From NCBI GenBank assembly GCA_029260415.1, contig JAJDDH010000028.1, forward strand, positions 1 to 8,014: 8,014 bases of DNA. The letters run 5' to 3'. The translations under genes were made by a program, and so were the position numbers. Origin of the DNA: Phycisphaerales bacterium (lineage in GTDB: Bacteria; Planctomycetota; Phycisphaerae; Phycisphaerales; UBA1924). Shown one piece after another: positions 1 to 6,843 of the stretch (the stretch's first letter is position 1; each line of letters opens with the position of its first letter). The notes under the pieces are model-generated. The model saw only the letters and a list, made by a program, of their open reading frames with translations, did not search any database and was not told the DNA's origin.

Positions 1-220
1 CCCCGAACGATTCGAGCAGGCGGTCAAAGACTGGGAGCAGCTCGGGCATATGGGCGCGCAGCTGCGCGGCGCCCGCGTCCGCGGCGGAGGGCTCGGCGCG
101 GCGCATCCACCGCTGGTACGCGGGCCAGTACTCGGCAAAGATCCCCGCGAGCGATGCGCCCGCCGGCTCATCATCGACGGCCCGGAACGTGATGCGGGTC
201 GGGACGGCGCGACCGGTCAT
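1..220 (-). CDS. Probable C45-family Ntn hydrolase/acyltransferase, N-terminal fragment (cut by window edge)
   Basis: The ATG at 220 overlaps the ATP-grasp stop (ATGA), and 73 codons stay open to the left edge. The fragment reads as a helical N-terminus with AEYWPAYQRWMRR (33-45) and LRAHMPELLPVFDRLLESF (54-72). From memory, this W-P-A-Y ... HMPEL-P-x-x-x-R-L pattern begins bacterial C45 proteins (relatives of acyl-CoA:6-aminopenicillanate acyltransferase and of the N-beta-alanyl-amine hydrolase Tan). The diagnostic part, an internal Cys that becomes the N-terminal nucleophile after self-cleavage, would lie just beyond position 1, so the family call is not proven here. The gene itself is well supported by the overlap, the shared strand and matching codon use. 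In this operon it could hydrolyse an amide made by the ATP-grasp enzyme. Confidence 0.6.
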   Translation of the reverse strand, partial: MTGRAVPTRITFRAVDDEPAGASLAGIFAEYWPAYQRWMRRAEPSAADAGAAQLRAHMPELLPVFDRLLESFG

Positions 221-1770
221 AGCAGCTTGAACCCGCCGGGCTCGATCCCGACCTCCTCGCGCGCCGCGGGGGCGACGGGGGCGCCCGCGTAGTGCGACTG
301 GATGCCCTGCGTCCACGCCCTGGCGCGATCGGTCAGCTCGAACTCGTCGGTCATGAACCGCCCGGGGCTGACGAGGATGCCCAGGTCGGCGCCGTTGTAG
401 AGGTAGTCGCCCTGGCCCGAGATCCGCAGGAAGAACGCGCGGTTCTCGTGCTGCACCGTTCGGCGGTGCGTCTGCATCCGGACGTGGCGGATCGTGCCCG
501 ACCCGTCGATCTCCCAGAGGCCCGACCGGGGCGCCTCGGAGATGTGGCGGACGTCGTCGCCCGTGTACTTCATCACCAGCTGCGACCACGAGTCGATGTA
601 CTCCGGGTCCGCCCACCGCCTATTCAGGTCCTCGACGTCGAACTCCGCGTCCACGCCCATCCACTCGAGCAGGTGGAACAGGAACAGCGGCGCGTCCGCG
701 TGGGCGAAGGACGACAGGTTGGTCATGGAGCTGGCGCCCGTGATCCGCGGGTTGCACTCGCCCAGGTAGACCTTCCCCGAATCGAGATCGGTCAGGAAGT
801 CCAGCTCGAAGTACCCCCGGTAGCCCAGGCGCCCGAGCTCGTCCCCGAACGCCATCGCGGCGTCGCGGGCCTTCTTGCGTGTCTTCTTCTGGAAGGCGCC
901 GGCGAACACCTCGTTGCCGCACCACCCGCCCCGATAGGGCGTGAGCTCCTTGAATCCCACGAGCTCGGTCATCAGCGGGCCGACGATCGTGCCCTGCGAG
1001 GTCACGCACGCCTCGAGCGCCGCACCGCGGCATCGGATGCGTTTCATCACCTTGACCTCGGGCGCCTCGGTGATGTCCGTCGCGTGCTTCTCGAAGTCGG
1101 ACTCGCTCGAGACGAAGAACGTGGTGTGCCCGGAGTCGCCGTACGCGGTCTGGATGACCAGGTCGTCGCCCAGCTTGGAGGTCACCTTCCGCAGGGTCTC
1201 GTACGAGTCGATCTTGGCGAGCACGTTGGGCACGGACTTGACGCCCGCGCGGTCGGCGATCCGCGTGGTCTCAACCTTGTCGTCGATCGTGTTGCGCAGC
1301 TCGGCGCTGGGGAAGCAGACCTCGAGCCCGAGGCCCTTGCAGAGTTCCTCGGTCTTCTCGTCGAACATCAGGAAGACGGCCTTGCCGCCCTCGCCTCGCT
1401 GCTTGATGAACTCGATCACCGCGGGGTGAGACAGCAGGTAGTTGTTGATGTCCTCGATAGACGTCCAGGGCTCGTGCTCGATCTCCGGCGGCACAAACAC
1501 GTTGGGGTGCTGCCCGTCGAAGCAGTCGATCGCGTTGATGAACGTGAACCCGCGCACCCACTCGTCCATGCCCAGCAGGTTGAACGGGGTGGCGCTGATG
1601 AAGTACACCGGCTCGGCGTTGCGGTAGAAGAACCGCCTGAGATCGGAGATCCCCCGGAGGCGGTGCTGGGCGGCGTCGAGCCCGTGGTCAGAGACGAGCG
1701 GCTTCGCCCCGGAGGCGTGTGATCTCCGCTTCTTCGCGGGGGAACTGGTCGGCGGACGTCCTGAGCCCAT
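217..1770 (-). CDS. ATP-grasp superfamily ligase (carbamoyl-phosphate synthase / biotin carboxylase-like fold)
   Basis: Should activate a carboxylate as an acyl phosphate with ATP and join it to an amine or other nucleophile. Residues 1-30 are a basic, Ser/Pro-rich tail (AKKRRS), probably disordered. A pre-ATP-grasp domain follows at about 54-155 (PVYFISATPFNLLG). The ATP-grasp core runs from about 160 to 375: DDLVIQTAYGDSGHTTFF (202-219) supplies the nucleotide-binding strand and glycine loop, and YFELDF (320-325) plus GECNPRITGASS (337-348) give the acidic and Asn residues that bind Mg-ATP. A further domain of about 120 residues closes the protein. There is no biotin carrier or carboxyltransferase gene nearby, so an automatic 'biotin carboxylase' label would mislead. 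I see no lower start than the ATG at 1770. Its TGA overlaps the next ATG by 4 bases. An amide ligase acting on the decarboxylase product or a downstream intermediate is a reasonable guess; the substrate is unknown. Confidence 0.82.
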   Translation of the reverse strand: MGSGRPPTSSPAKKRRSHASGAKPLVSDHGLDAAQHRLRGISDLRRFFYRNAEPVYFISATPFNLLGMDEWVRGFTFINAIDCFDGQHPNVFVPPEIEHEPWTSIEDINNYLLSHPAVIEFIKQRGEGGKAVFLMFDEKTEELCKGLGLEVCFPSAELRNTIDDKVETTRIADRAGVKSVPNVLAKIDSYETLRKVTSKLGDDLVIQTAYGDSGHTTFFVSSESDFEKHATDITEAPEVKVMKRIRCRGAALEACVTSQGTIVGPLMTELVGFKELTPYRGGWCGNEVFAGAFQKKTRKKARDAAMAFGDELGRLGYRGYFELDFLTDLDSGKVYLGECNPRITGASSMTNLSSFAHADAPLFLFHLLEWMGVDAEFDVEDLNRRWADPEYIDSWSQLVMKYTGDDVRHISEAPRSGLWEIDGSGTIRHVRMQTHRRTVQHENRAFFLRISGQGDYLYNGADLGILVSPGRFMTDEFELTDRARAWTQGIQSHYAGAPVAPAAREEVGIEPGGFKLL

Positions 1771-1773
1771 GGG

Positions 1774-4530
1774 TCACACCCTTTCGGTGGTGGTTGAGGT
1801 GATCTCTCCCGACGCGGCCTGCTCAAGCGCAGCCTCGGTGAACACGCGGAGCCCCTGCACGGGGTCGTACCCGTGGATCTCCTTGACGTCGAGCGCCAGC
1901 AGGTACGCGATGATCTCCGGGCTGAGCACCTGCCCGGGAACCAGGACCGGGAACCCGGGCGGGTAGGGCGTGACAAAGGCGGCCGAGACGTACTCGTGCC
2001 CGCCCTCGATCGTCTCGAGCGTCTCGTGATCGAGCCCGATCAGGTCGATGTTGTTCTCGTCGTAGGCCAGAAAGTAGGCGCGGCGCAGGTCCCCTTCGGG
2101 TGTTGGGGAGGCGTCGGGCTTGAAGGCGCCGTGGAAATGGCTGAAGTTGGGCAGGGGCGGGCCCTCGATGAGCGACTCGACCCGCGCCTCGTGGCGCTCG
2201 ATGCCCGACTCGCTCTCGACGGACAGACGGTCCGCGATGTCGAGGGAGATCTCAACGAGGACGTTGACGAGGTAGGCGATGTCGCCGCGGGTGGTGCCGA
2301 TGTTGGGCATGAACAGGGCGGTGTTGCGCGAGGTCTTGTTGATCTGGATGTCGTACTTGTCCATGAGCAGGTGGCGGAAGGTGTCACCGTCCATGCCGGT
2401 GGCGCCGATGTAGAGGGTCACGCGCGTCGGGTCGAGCGTGAACTCATCCATGCGGTACGCGCGGTCGAGCTGGCCCCACCCGTGCTCGTTGTCGTAGTAG
2501 AAGTCCAGCCCGGACGGGCGGTGCTCGGGCGGGATCATGTCCGCGGGGCGGAGCACGGAGAAGAACCGCGAGATGTCGGGGTGTTCGCTGACGCGCTGGC
2601 GCAGGGTCATCGCCAGCCCGATGGTCTGCTCGACCATCTCGAACCCCTCGAGCTCGACCTGGCGCCGCCCGACGTCCAGCGACGCGACGATCTGGTAGTT
2701 GGGCGAGGTCGAGGTGTGTGTCATAAAGGCCTCGTGGAACGAGTCCGCGGCCTTCTGCTCGAAGTCCTCGTCGTGGACGTGGATCATCGACCCCTGACGC
2801 AGCGAGGTGAGCGTTTTGTGTGTGGATTGCGTCGAATAGACCCGGACCCGGGCCAGCTCGGGGTCCACCAGCTGCCGCCCGTTCTCGTCCGTGTGCCCGT
2901 CCGCGGCGCGCTGCGCATAGTCCGCCCTGTACGCGTCCGAGCGGAACCTGGCCCGCAGGCGGCTGGCCGAGTCCATCGCGGTCCGCCTCCGCAGCGCCGG
3001 GCTGAAGCGTCCGTAGGCGTACCACGCCTCGTCCCACAGGAAGACCATGTCGGGCTTGATCGCCAGCACGCGCTCCATCACACGCGCCGGGTCGTACGTC
3101 AGCCCGTCGAACGTGCAGTTGGTCAGGATCAGCATCCGGACGCGATCGAGCTTGCCCGCCGCCTTGAGCTCGAGGAGCTGGCGTTCGATCTCCTCGAGCG
3201 GCACGGCCCCGTACATCGAGTACTGTGGCAGCGCGTACGAGTCCAGGTAGACCGTCATCGCGCCCGCGAGCACGAGCGCGTAGTGGTGCGACTTGTGGCA
3301 GTCGCGGTCAACCAGCACGATGTCGCCCGGCTGGATCATGGCCTGGGCCACGATCTTGTTCGCCGTGGAGGTGCCGTTGGTGACAAAGAACGACTGGCGG
3401 GCGCCGAACGCCCGGGCGGTGTTGTCCTGCGCCCTTTTGATCGGCCCTTTGGGTTGGAGCAGGGAGTCGAGCCCGCCGCTGGTCGCGGACGTCTCGGCCA
3501 TGAAGATGTTCGGGCCGTAGAACTCGAGCAGGTCCTTGGCCCAGTGCCCGCTGCTCATGGATTTCCCGCGGGCGATGGGCAGTGCGTGGAAGACACCCGT
3601 CGGCTTGGCGCTGTACTTGCGCAGTGCATCGAAGAAGGGCGCCTCGTACCTGGCGCGGATCCCCTTGAGGATGCTCAGGTGCTGCTCCATGTGCTGCTCG
3701 AGCCGGTAGAACACGCGCCGGAAGTTGGTGCCCAGGTTGCCCGCCACGCGGTCCAGGGGCGCGTCGGTCACCAGGAAGATGTCGATTTCCGGGCGGAGCT
3801 TCTTGATCTGCCTGGCCAGCTCGACGCTTCGGTCCAGCCCGAACGAGGTCGGCATCGAGCCCGGGGGGACAGCGTCAAGGTACCGGCGCAGCGCCGGGTC
3901 CTTGTGCTCCGTGTGGAACCCGTAGTTGTACCGCAGGAAGACCGTCTGGATCGTCCAGTTGAACTGCACCGCGATCAGCGCGTCCTCGAGCGACGGGACC
4001 GTGAGCAGCTCGTACACCGCCTCGTCCGTGTCGCGCCGGCACGCCCGCAGCCCGTCGCGCAGCTCCTCTCGGTCGTACCCGTCGATGCCGTCAACGACGA
4101 GCACCTCGAAGTACGGCTTGCTCGCCCGCGCGCCCATGCTCGGCGCCCTCGGGGGCCCCTCGCTCGACGCGTCGGGGCGGACCGCCTGCTCCAGGCTCGC
4201 GTTGCGCTGGCGGTACGCGTCGCCCACCAGCAAACGCGCAAGCTCACGCACCTCGGTGGCCAGCTCCCCGTACGACCCCTGCTCGAGCAGCGCGCTCAGC
4301 TTCGACATGCGTTCCGGACCGGGAAACGCCCAGAACGACTCGTAGACCCGGAGCCTCGCGAGACTCTCGGCAACGAGCGCCCGGGGCTCGGTCAGGTCCC
4401 GCTTCTCCCGGCTGAACTCCTTGAGCCAGGCGCAGCGGGACTGCAGATCGTTCCACGTGTCGAGGCGCAGCTGCGGCGCGCTGTACGGCCCAGGTGCGTG
4501 GTGCGGGTGGTGCTCGGCGTGTGTCATCAC
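1774..4530 (-). CDS. Orn/Lys/Arg decarboxylase family protein (likely arginine decarboxylase), extended form
   Basis: Fold-type I PLP decarboxylase, expected to turn arginine into agmatine (or ornithine/lysine into a diamine). Layout: His-rich start (HHPHH, 7-11) and a helical N-terminal region to about 135; a receiver-like wing domain at 137-270 (YFEVLVVDG, EIDIFLVTD); then the PLP domain. The PLP domain shows TNGTSTANK (384-392), DRDCHKSHH (408-416), FLWDEAWYAYGRF (497-509, Asp500) and TQSTHK with Schiff-base Lys572. The C-terminal domain carries TPYPPGFPVLVPGQ (854-867). At 918 residues it is far longer than E. coli AdiA (about 755). The excess is the N-terminal extension plus a charged insert (about 512-562) between the Asp motif and the lysine. 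The GTG at 4530 overlaps the upstream TGA by 4 bases. The ATG at 4527 (TGATG) is an equally good start that costs one residue. Substrate choice among Arg, Orn and Lys cannot be read from the motifs. Confidence 0.88.
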   Translation of the reverse strand: MMTHAEHHPHHAPGPYSAPQLRLDTWNDLQSRCAWLKEFSREKRDLTEPRALVAESLARLRVYESFWAFPGPERMSKLSALLEQGSYGELATEVRELARLLVGDAYRQRNASLEQAVRPDASSEGPPRAPSMGARASKPYFEVLVVDGIDGYDREELRDGLRACRRDTDEAVYELLTVPSLEDALIAVQFNWTIQTVFLRYNYGFHTEHKDPALRRYLDAVPPGSMPTSFGLDRSVELARQIKKLRPEIDIFLVTDAPLDRVAGNLGTNFRRVFYRLEQHMEQHLSILKGIRARYEAPFFDALRKYSAKPTGVFHALPIARGKSMSSGHWAKDLLEFYGPNIFMAETSATSGGLDSLLQPKGPIKRAQDNTARAFGARQSFFVTNGTSTANKIVAQAMIQPGDIVLVDRDCHKSHHYALVLAGAMTVYLDSYALPQYSMYGAVPLEEIERQLLELKAAGKLDRVRMLILTNCTFDGLTYDPARVMERVLAIKPDMVFLWDEAWYAYGRFSPALRRRTAMDSASRLRARFRSDAYRADYAQRAADGHTDENGRQLVDPELARVRVYSTQSTHKTLTSLRQGSMIHVHDEDFEQKAADSFHEAFMTHTSTSPNYQIVASLDVGRRQVELEGFEMVEQTIGLAMTLRQRVSEHPDISRFFSVLRPADMIPPEHRPSGLDFYYDNEHGWGQLDRAYRMDEFTLDPTRVTLYIGATGMDGDTFRHLLMDKYDIQINKTSRNTALFMPNIGTTRGDIAYLVNVLVEISLDIADRLSVESESGIERHEARVESLIEGPPLPNFSHFHGAFKPDASPTPEGDLRRAYFLAYDENNIDLIGLDHETLETIEGGHEYVSAAFVTPYPPGFPVLVPGQVLSPEIIAYLLALDVKEIHGYDPVQGLRVFTEAALEQAASGEITSTTTERV
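1779..1784 (-). promoter_or_regulatory. Shine-Dalgarno-like AAAGGG of the ATP-grasp gene
   Basis: AAAGGG lies in the last codons of the decarboxylase gene, 8 bases before the ATG at 1770, in the context CGAAAGGGTGTGACCCATG. It nearly copies the junction before the amidohydrolase gene and supports the ATG at 1770. Confidence 0.55.
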
Positions 4531-5486
4531 GCGGTCCCGGTTGTCGAGGGTGCGGCGCTGGGGAGCCCCTCGGGTGCTGCGCCGGAAACCTCGCCCACCG
4601 GTGGTATCACGCCTGGCTGGATGCCGGCGCGGGAGCCTCGGGCCATTTTCTCAAGCGGGCCGAGCGTGTCGAGATAGGCCGCGACGCCCGATGACCGGTC
4701 GTACACCGGGAAGTCGACGACCCGGTCGCGGAAGCTCTTGAGCGGCTGCCCGAGCCCCTTGAGCCCGACCTCGCGGGAACGCCGCACGCGGTCGAGATCG
4801 AGCTCGATCGGGAGCATCTCTTCGTTGCTGCCCGCCTGGTAGAGCACGTCGCCTGTGGGGGAGACGAGCAGGGACCGCCCGTTGCCGCCGTCGCCGATGC
4901 CGTTGATGTCGATGACGTAGACCTGGTTCATCGCCGCGGTTGCTCGAACGATGGAGAGCTCCACGTCGCGGTCGATGCTCCCGGTGAGCGTCGGGTGCAG
5001 AATGACCTCGGCCCCCATCGCGGCGAGCGTGCGCGACGTCTCGGGCATCCACATGTCGTAGCAGATGCTCACCCCGAACCGCCCGACCTCGGGCACGTCG
5101 AACACGCAGAACTCCGCGCCCGACTCGACGCCGGTCTCGTAGGGCATGAACGGGAACAGCTTGCGGCACCGCGCGATGACCTCCCCGCTCGGATTGATCA
5201 CGGGCGCGGTGTTGTAGATCCCGCTCGCGGTCTGCTCGTAGAGCGATCCGGGCACCAGCCAGATCGAGTGCTTGGCGGCCAGCTTGGCGTACGTCGTCTC
5301 GACCTCGCTCGGGAGCGGTACGGCGTTGCCGGTCCACCCGCCGAACGTCGCGAGCTCGCTGACGAGCACCATCTGCACCCACGGGTACAGGTGCATCAGC
5401 ATCTCGATGCGATCGCAGATGTGGGGCAGATTGGACTGTCGCCCGGAGACGTTGAGCTGGAGGCCGGCGACGGCAAACGGATGCAT
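4527..5486 (-). CDS. Carbon-nitrogen hydrolase (nitrilase superfamily amidase)
   Basis: Cytoplasmic amidohydrolase that should cleave a non-peptide C-N bond through a Cys thioester. The nitrilase triad is visible: Glu44 in SELATFGG, Lys109 in CRKLFPF and Cys142 in SICYDMWMPE. Further family marks are the N-terminal FAVAGLQLN strand, YNTAPVINPSGE (91-102), AMNQVYVIDING (185-196) and SPTGDVLYQAG (209-219). The core ends near residue 275. The last 45 or so residues are rich in Gly, Pro and Ala and look disordered. Most relatives have PE at the glutamate motif; here it is SE. With a decarboxylase encoded next to it, N-carbamoylputrescine amidase (AguB) or 4-guanidinobutyramide/acyl-amine amidase are candidates, but no agmatine deiminase is present and the substrate is unknown. 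The ATG at 5486 follows gabT's TAA by three bases, with AAAGGG 6 bases upstream. The stop overlaps the decarboxylase start. Confidence 0.88.
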   Translation of the reverse strand: MHPFAVAGLQLNVSGRQSNLPHICDRIEMLMHLYPWVQMVLVSELATFGGWTGNAVPLPSEVETTYAKLAAKHSIWLVPGSLYEQTASGIYNTAPVINPSGEVIARCRKLFPFMPYETGVESGAEFCVFDVPEVGRFGVSICYDMWMPETSRTLAAMGAEVILHPTLTGSIDRDVELSIVRATAAMNQVYVIDINGIGDGGNGRSLLVSPTGDVLYQAGSNEEMLPIELDLDRVRRSREVGLKGLGQPLKSFRDRVVDFPVYDRSSGVAAYLDTLGPLEKMARGSRAGIQPGVIPPVGEVSGAAPEGLPSAAPSTTGTA

Positions 5487-5489
5487 GGG

Positions 5490-6812
5490 TTACCCTTTCG
5501 CGCCGGCCTGCGCCGGCTGCGTGGTGTGCTTTGAGATCGATTCTTCGAGAATAGCGAGTCCCCGCTCGAGTTCGGCATCCGTTATCACAAGCGGCGCGAG
5601 AACGCGGATCACGTTCCCGTCCACGCCCGCCGGGATGACGATCAGCCCGCTCTCACGGCACGTCGCGATGATGTCATTGGTCAGCGCCGCGTCCGGGTGC
5701 TCCGGGTCGCCGTTGCGGGAGAACTCGATCGCCATCATGGCCCCGAGCCCGCGGACGTCGGTCACCTCGGGCACGCGCTGCATGATCGCGCCGAACCGCT
5801 CCCGGATGCGATCGCCCTGCTGCGCGGCCCGCTCGTTGAGCCCGAGCGATTCCATGCGCCGGATGGTCGCCAGCGCCGCGGCGCAGGCGACGGGGTTGCC
5901 GCCGTAGGTCCCGCCCAGGGTTCCGGGCGCGGCGCGGTCCATGATCTCGGCCTTGCCGACGACTGCCGAGATGGGGAGCCCGCCGCCCATGGACTTGGCC
6001 CACGTCGAGAGATCGGGCGTGATGCCGTAGTGCTCGGAGGCGGCCCAGCGCCCGGTGCGCCCGAAGCCCGTCTGCACCTCGTCGAAGATCAGGACGATGC
6101 CGTGCTCGTCGCAGAGCTCGCGGAGCCCGCGGACGTACGCCTGGGGCGCGACGTTGAACCCGCCCTCGCCCTGGACCAGCTCAAGGATGATCGCGGCGAC
6201 GTTCCCCGTTTCGACCGTGTCGCGCAGCGCGCTGCGCAGGCGGGCCAGCTCGCGCCGCGAGACCTCGTCGGCGCTGTCCCCGCGGTCCTGGCGGACCAGC
6301 GGGTAGGGCAGGCGGTAGACCTCGGGCGCGAAGGGTCCGCACCCCACCTTGTAGCTCACCTTCGAGGTGAGCGTGGTCGCCATGAGGGTGCGGCCGTGGA
6401 ACGCGCCGGTGAAGCAGATCACCCCGGCCCGCCCCGTTGCCTGGCGCGCGATCTTGATCGCGTTCTCGACCGCCTCGGCACCCGTGTTCACCAGCATCGC
6501 CTTCGTGCTCTTCCCGTGCGGGAGCAGCCCGACAAGCTTCTCGCACAGTTCGACGTATGGCTCGTACGTCGCAACGTGGATGCTCGCGTGCAGCAGCTCG
6601 CCCGCCTGCTCACGGATCGCGCGGACGACGGCTTCGTCGCCGTGCCCCACGTTCATGACGCCGATGCCGCCGGCAAAGTCGATGAACGACCTGGCGTCGA
6701 GATCGACGAGCGTCGCGCCGCTCGCGCTGCCCGCGGTCAGGTCGGACATCCGGCTCACCCCAGCGCACACGACACGCTCGCGCCGCCGGATGAGATTATC
6801 ACTCATGGACAT
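5490..6812 (-). CDS. gabT: Class III aminotransferase, 4-aminobutyrate (GABA) aminotransferase type
   Basis: PLP enzyme expected to move the amino group of GABA or a similar omega-amino acid to 2-oxoglutarate, giving succinate semialdehyde for the dehydrogenase encoded just upstream. The 440-residue length fits the family. Motifs seen are NTGAEAVENAIK (109-120), FHGRT (138-142), ELVQGEGG (211-218), DEVQTGFGRTG (244-254, PLP-binding Asp244), AKSMGGGLP with Schiff-base Lys273, and GTYGGNP (301-307). The usual EPVQGEGG has Leu in place of Pro here. I chose the ATG at 6812 because AGGAG (6819-6823) lies 6 bases upstream and the protein then begins near the family's usual N-terminus. An in-frame ATG at 6884 would add 24 low-complexity residues and overlap gabD by 41 bases. 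A paralogue acting on putrescine, 5-aminovalerate or beta-alanine cannot be excluded from sequence, but gabD next to it favours GABA. Confidence 0.9.
   Translation of the reverse strand: MSMSDNLIRRRERVVCAGVSRMSDLTAGSASGATLVDLDARSFIDFAGGIGVMNVGHGDEAVVRAIREQAGELLHASIHVATYEPYVELCEKLVGLLPHGKSTKAMLVNTGAEAVENAIKIARQATGRAGVICFTGAFHGRTLMATTLTSKVSYKVGCGPFAPEVYRLPYPLVRQDRGDSADEVSRRELARLRSALRDTVETGNVAAIILELVQGEGGFNVAPQAYVRGLRELCDEHGIVLIFDEVQTGFGRTGRWAASEHYGITPDLSTWAKSMGGGLPISAVVGKAEIMDRAAPGTLGGTYGGNPVACAAALATIRRMESLGLNERAAQQGDRIRERFGAIMQRVPEVTDVRGLGAMMAIEFSRNGDPEHPDAALTNDIIATCRESGLIVIPAGVDGNVIRVLAPLVITDAELERGLAILEESISKHTTQPAQAGAKG
5493..5498 (-). promoter_or_regulatory. Shine-Dalgarno-like AAAGGG of the amidohydrolase gene
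   Basis: AAAGGG sits within the last codons of the aminotransferase gene, 6 bases before the ATG at 5486, in the context CGAAAGGGTAACCCATG. The same arrangement recurs before the ATP-grasp gene. It supports the ATG at 5486 and coupled translation. Confidence 0.6.
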
Positions 6813-6818
6813 CAATCG

Positions 6819-6823
6819 CTCCT
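6819..6823 (-). promoter_or_regulatory. Shine-Dalgarno site of the aminotransferase gene
   Basis: AGGAG reads on the minus strand 6 bases before the ATG at 6812 and decides that start over the ATG at 6884. It overlaps an 8-base perfect palindrome, CTGTACAG (6822-6829), and the second copy of a direct repeat, GAGCGA (6832-6837 and 6816-6821). This is the only real gap between genes in the window. Confidence 0.8.
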
Positions 6824-6843
6824 GTACAGATTCGCTCGGCGCT

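Noticed and set aside
292..1722. 476-codon open frame on the plus strand opposite the ATP-grasp gene
   Set aside because: Same cause: low-information composition with no motif, while the minus-strand frame has clear ATP-grasp motifs and clean junctions.
217..1770. Biotin carboxylase subunit of an acyl-CoA carboxylase
   Set aside because: Only the shared ATP-grasp fold supports it; no biotin carrier domain, carboxyltransferase gene or biotinylation motif is present in the window.
1873..4677. 934-codon open frame on the plus strand opposite the decarboxylase
   Set aside because: Its translation is dominated by Val, Arg, Leu, Gly, Asp and His with no recognisable motif. It mirrors the decarboxylase codons, as expected where GC-rich third positions keep the opposite frame free of stops.
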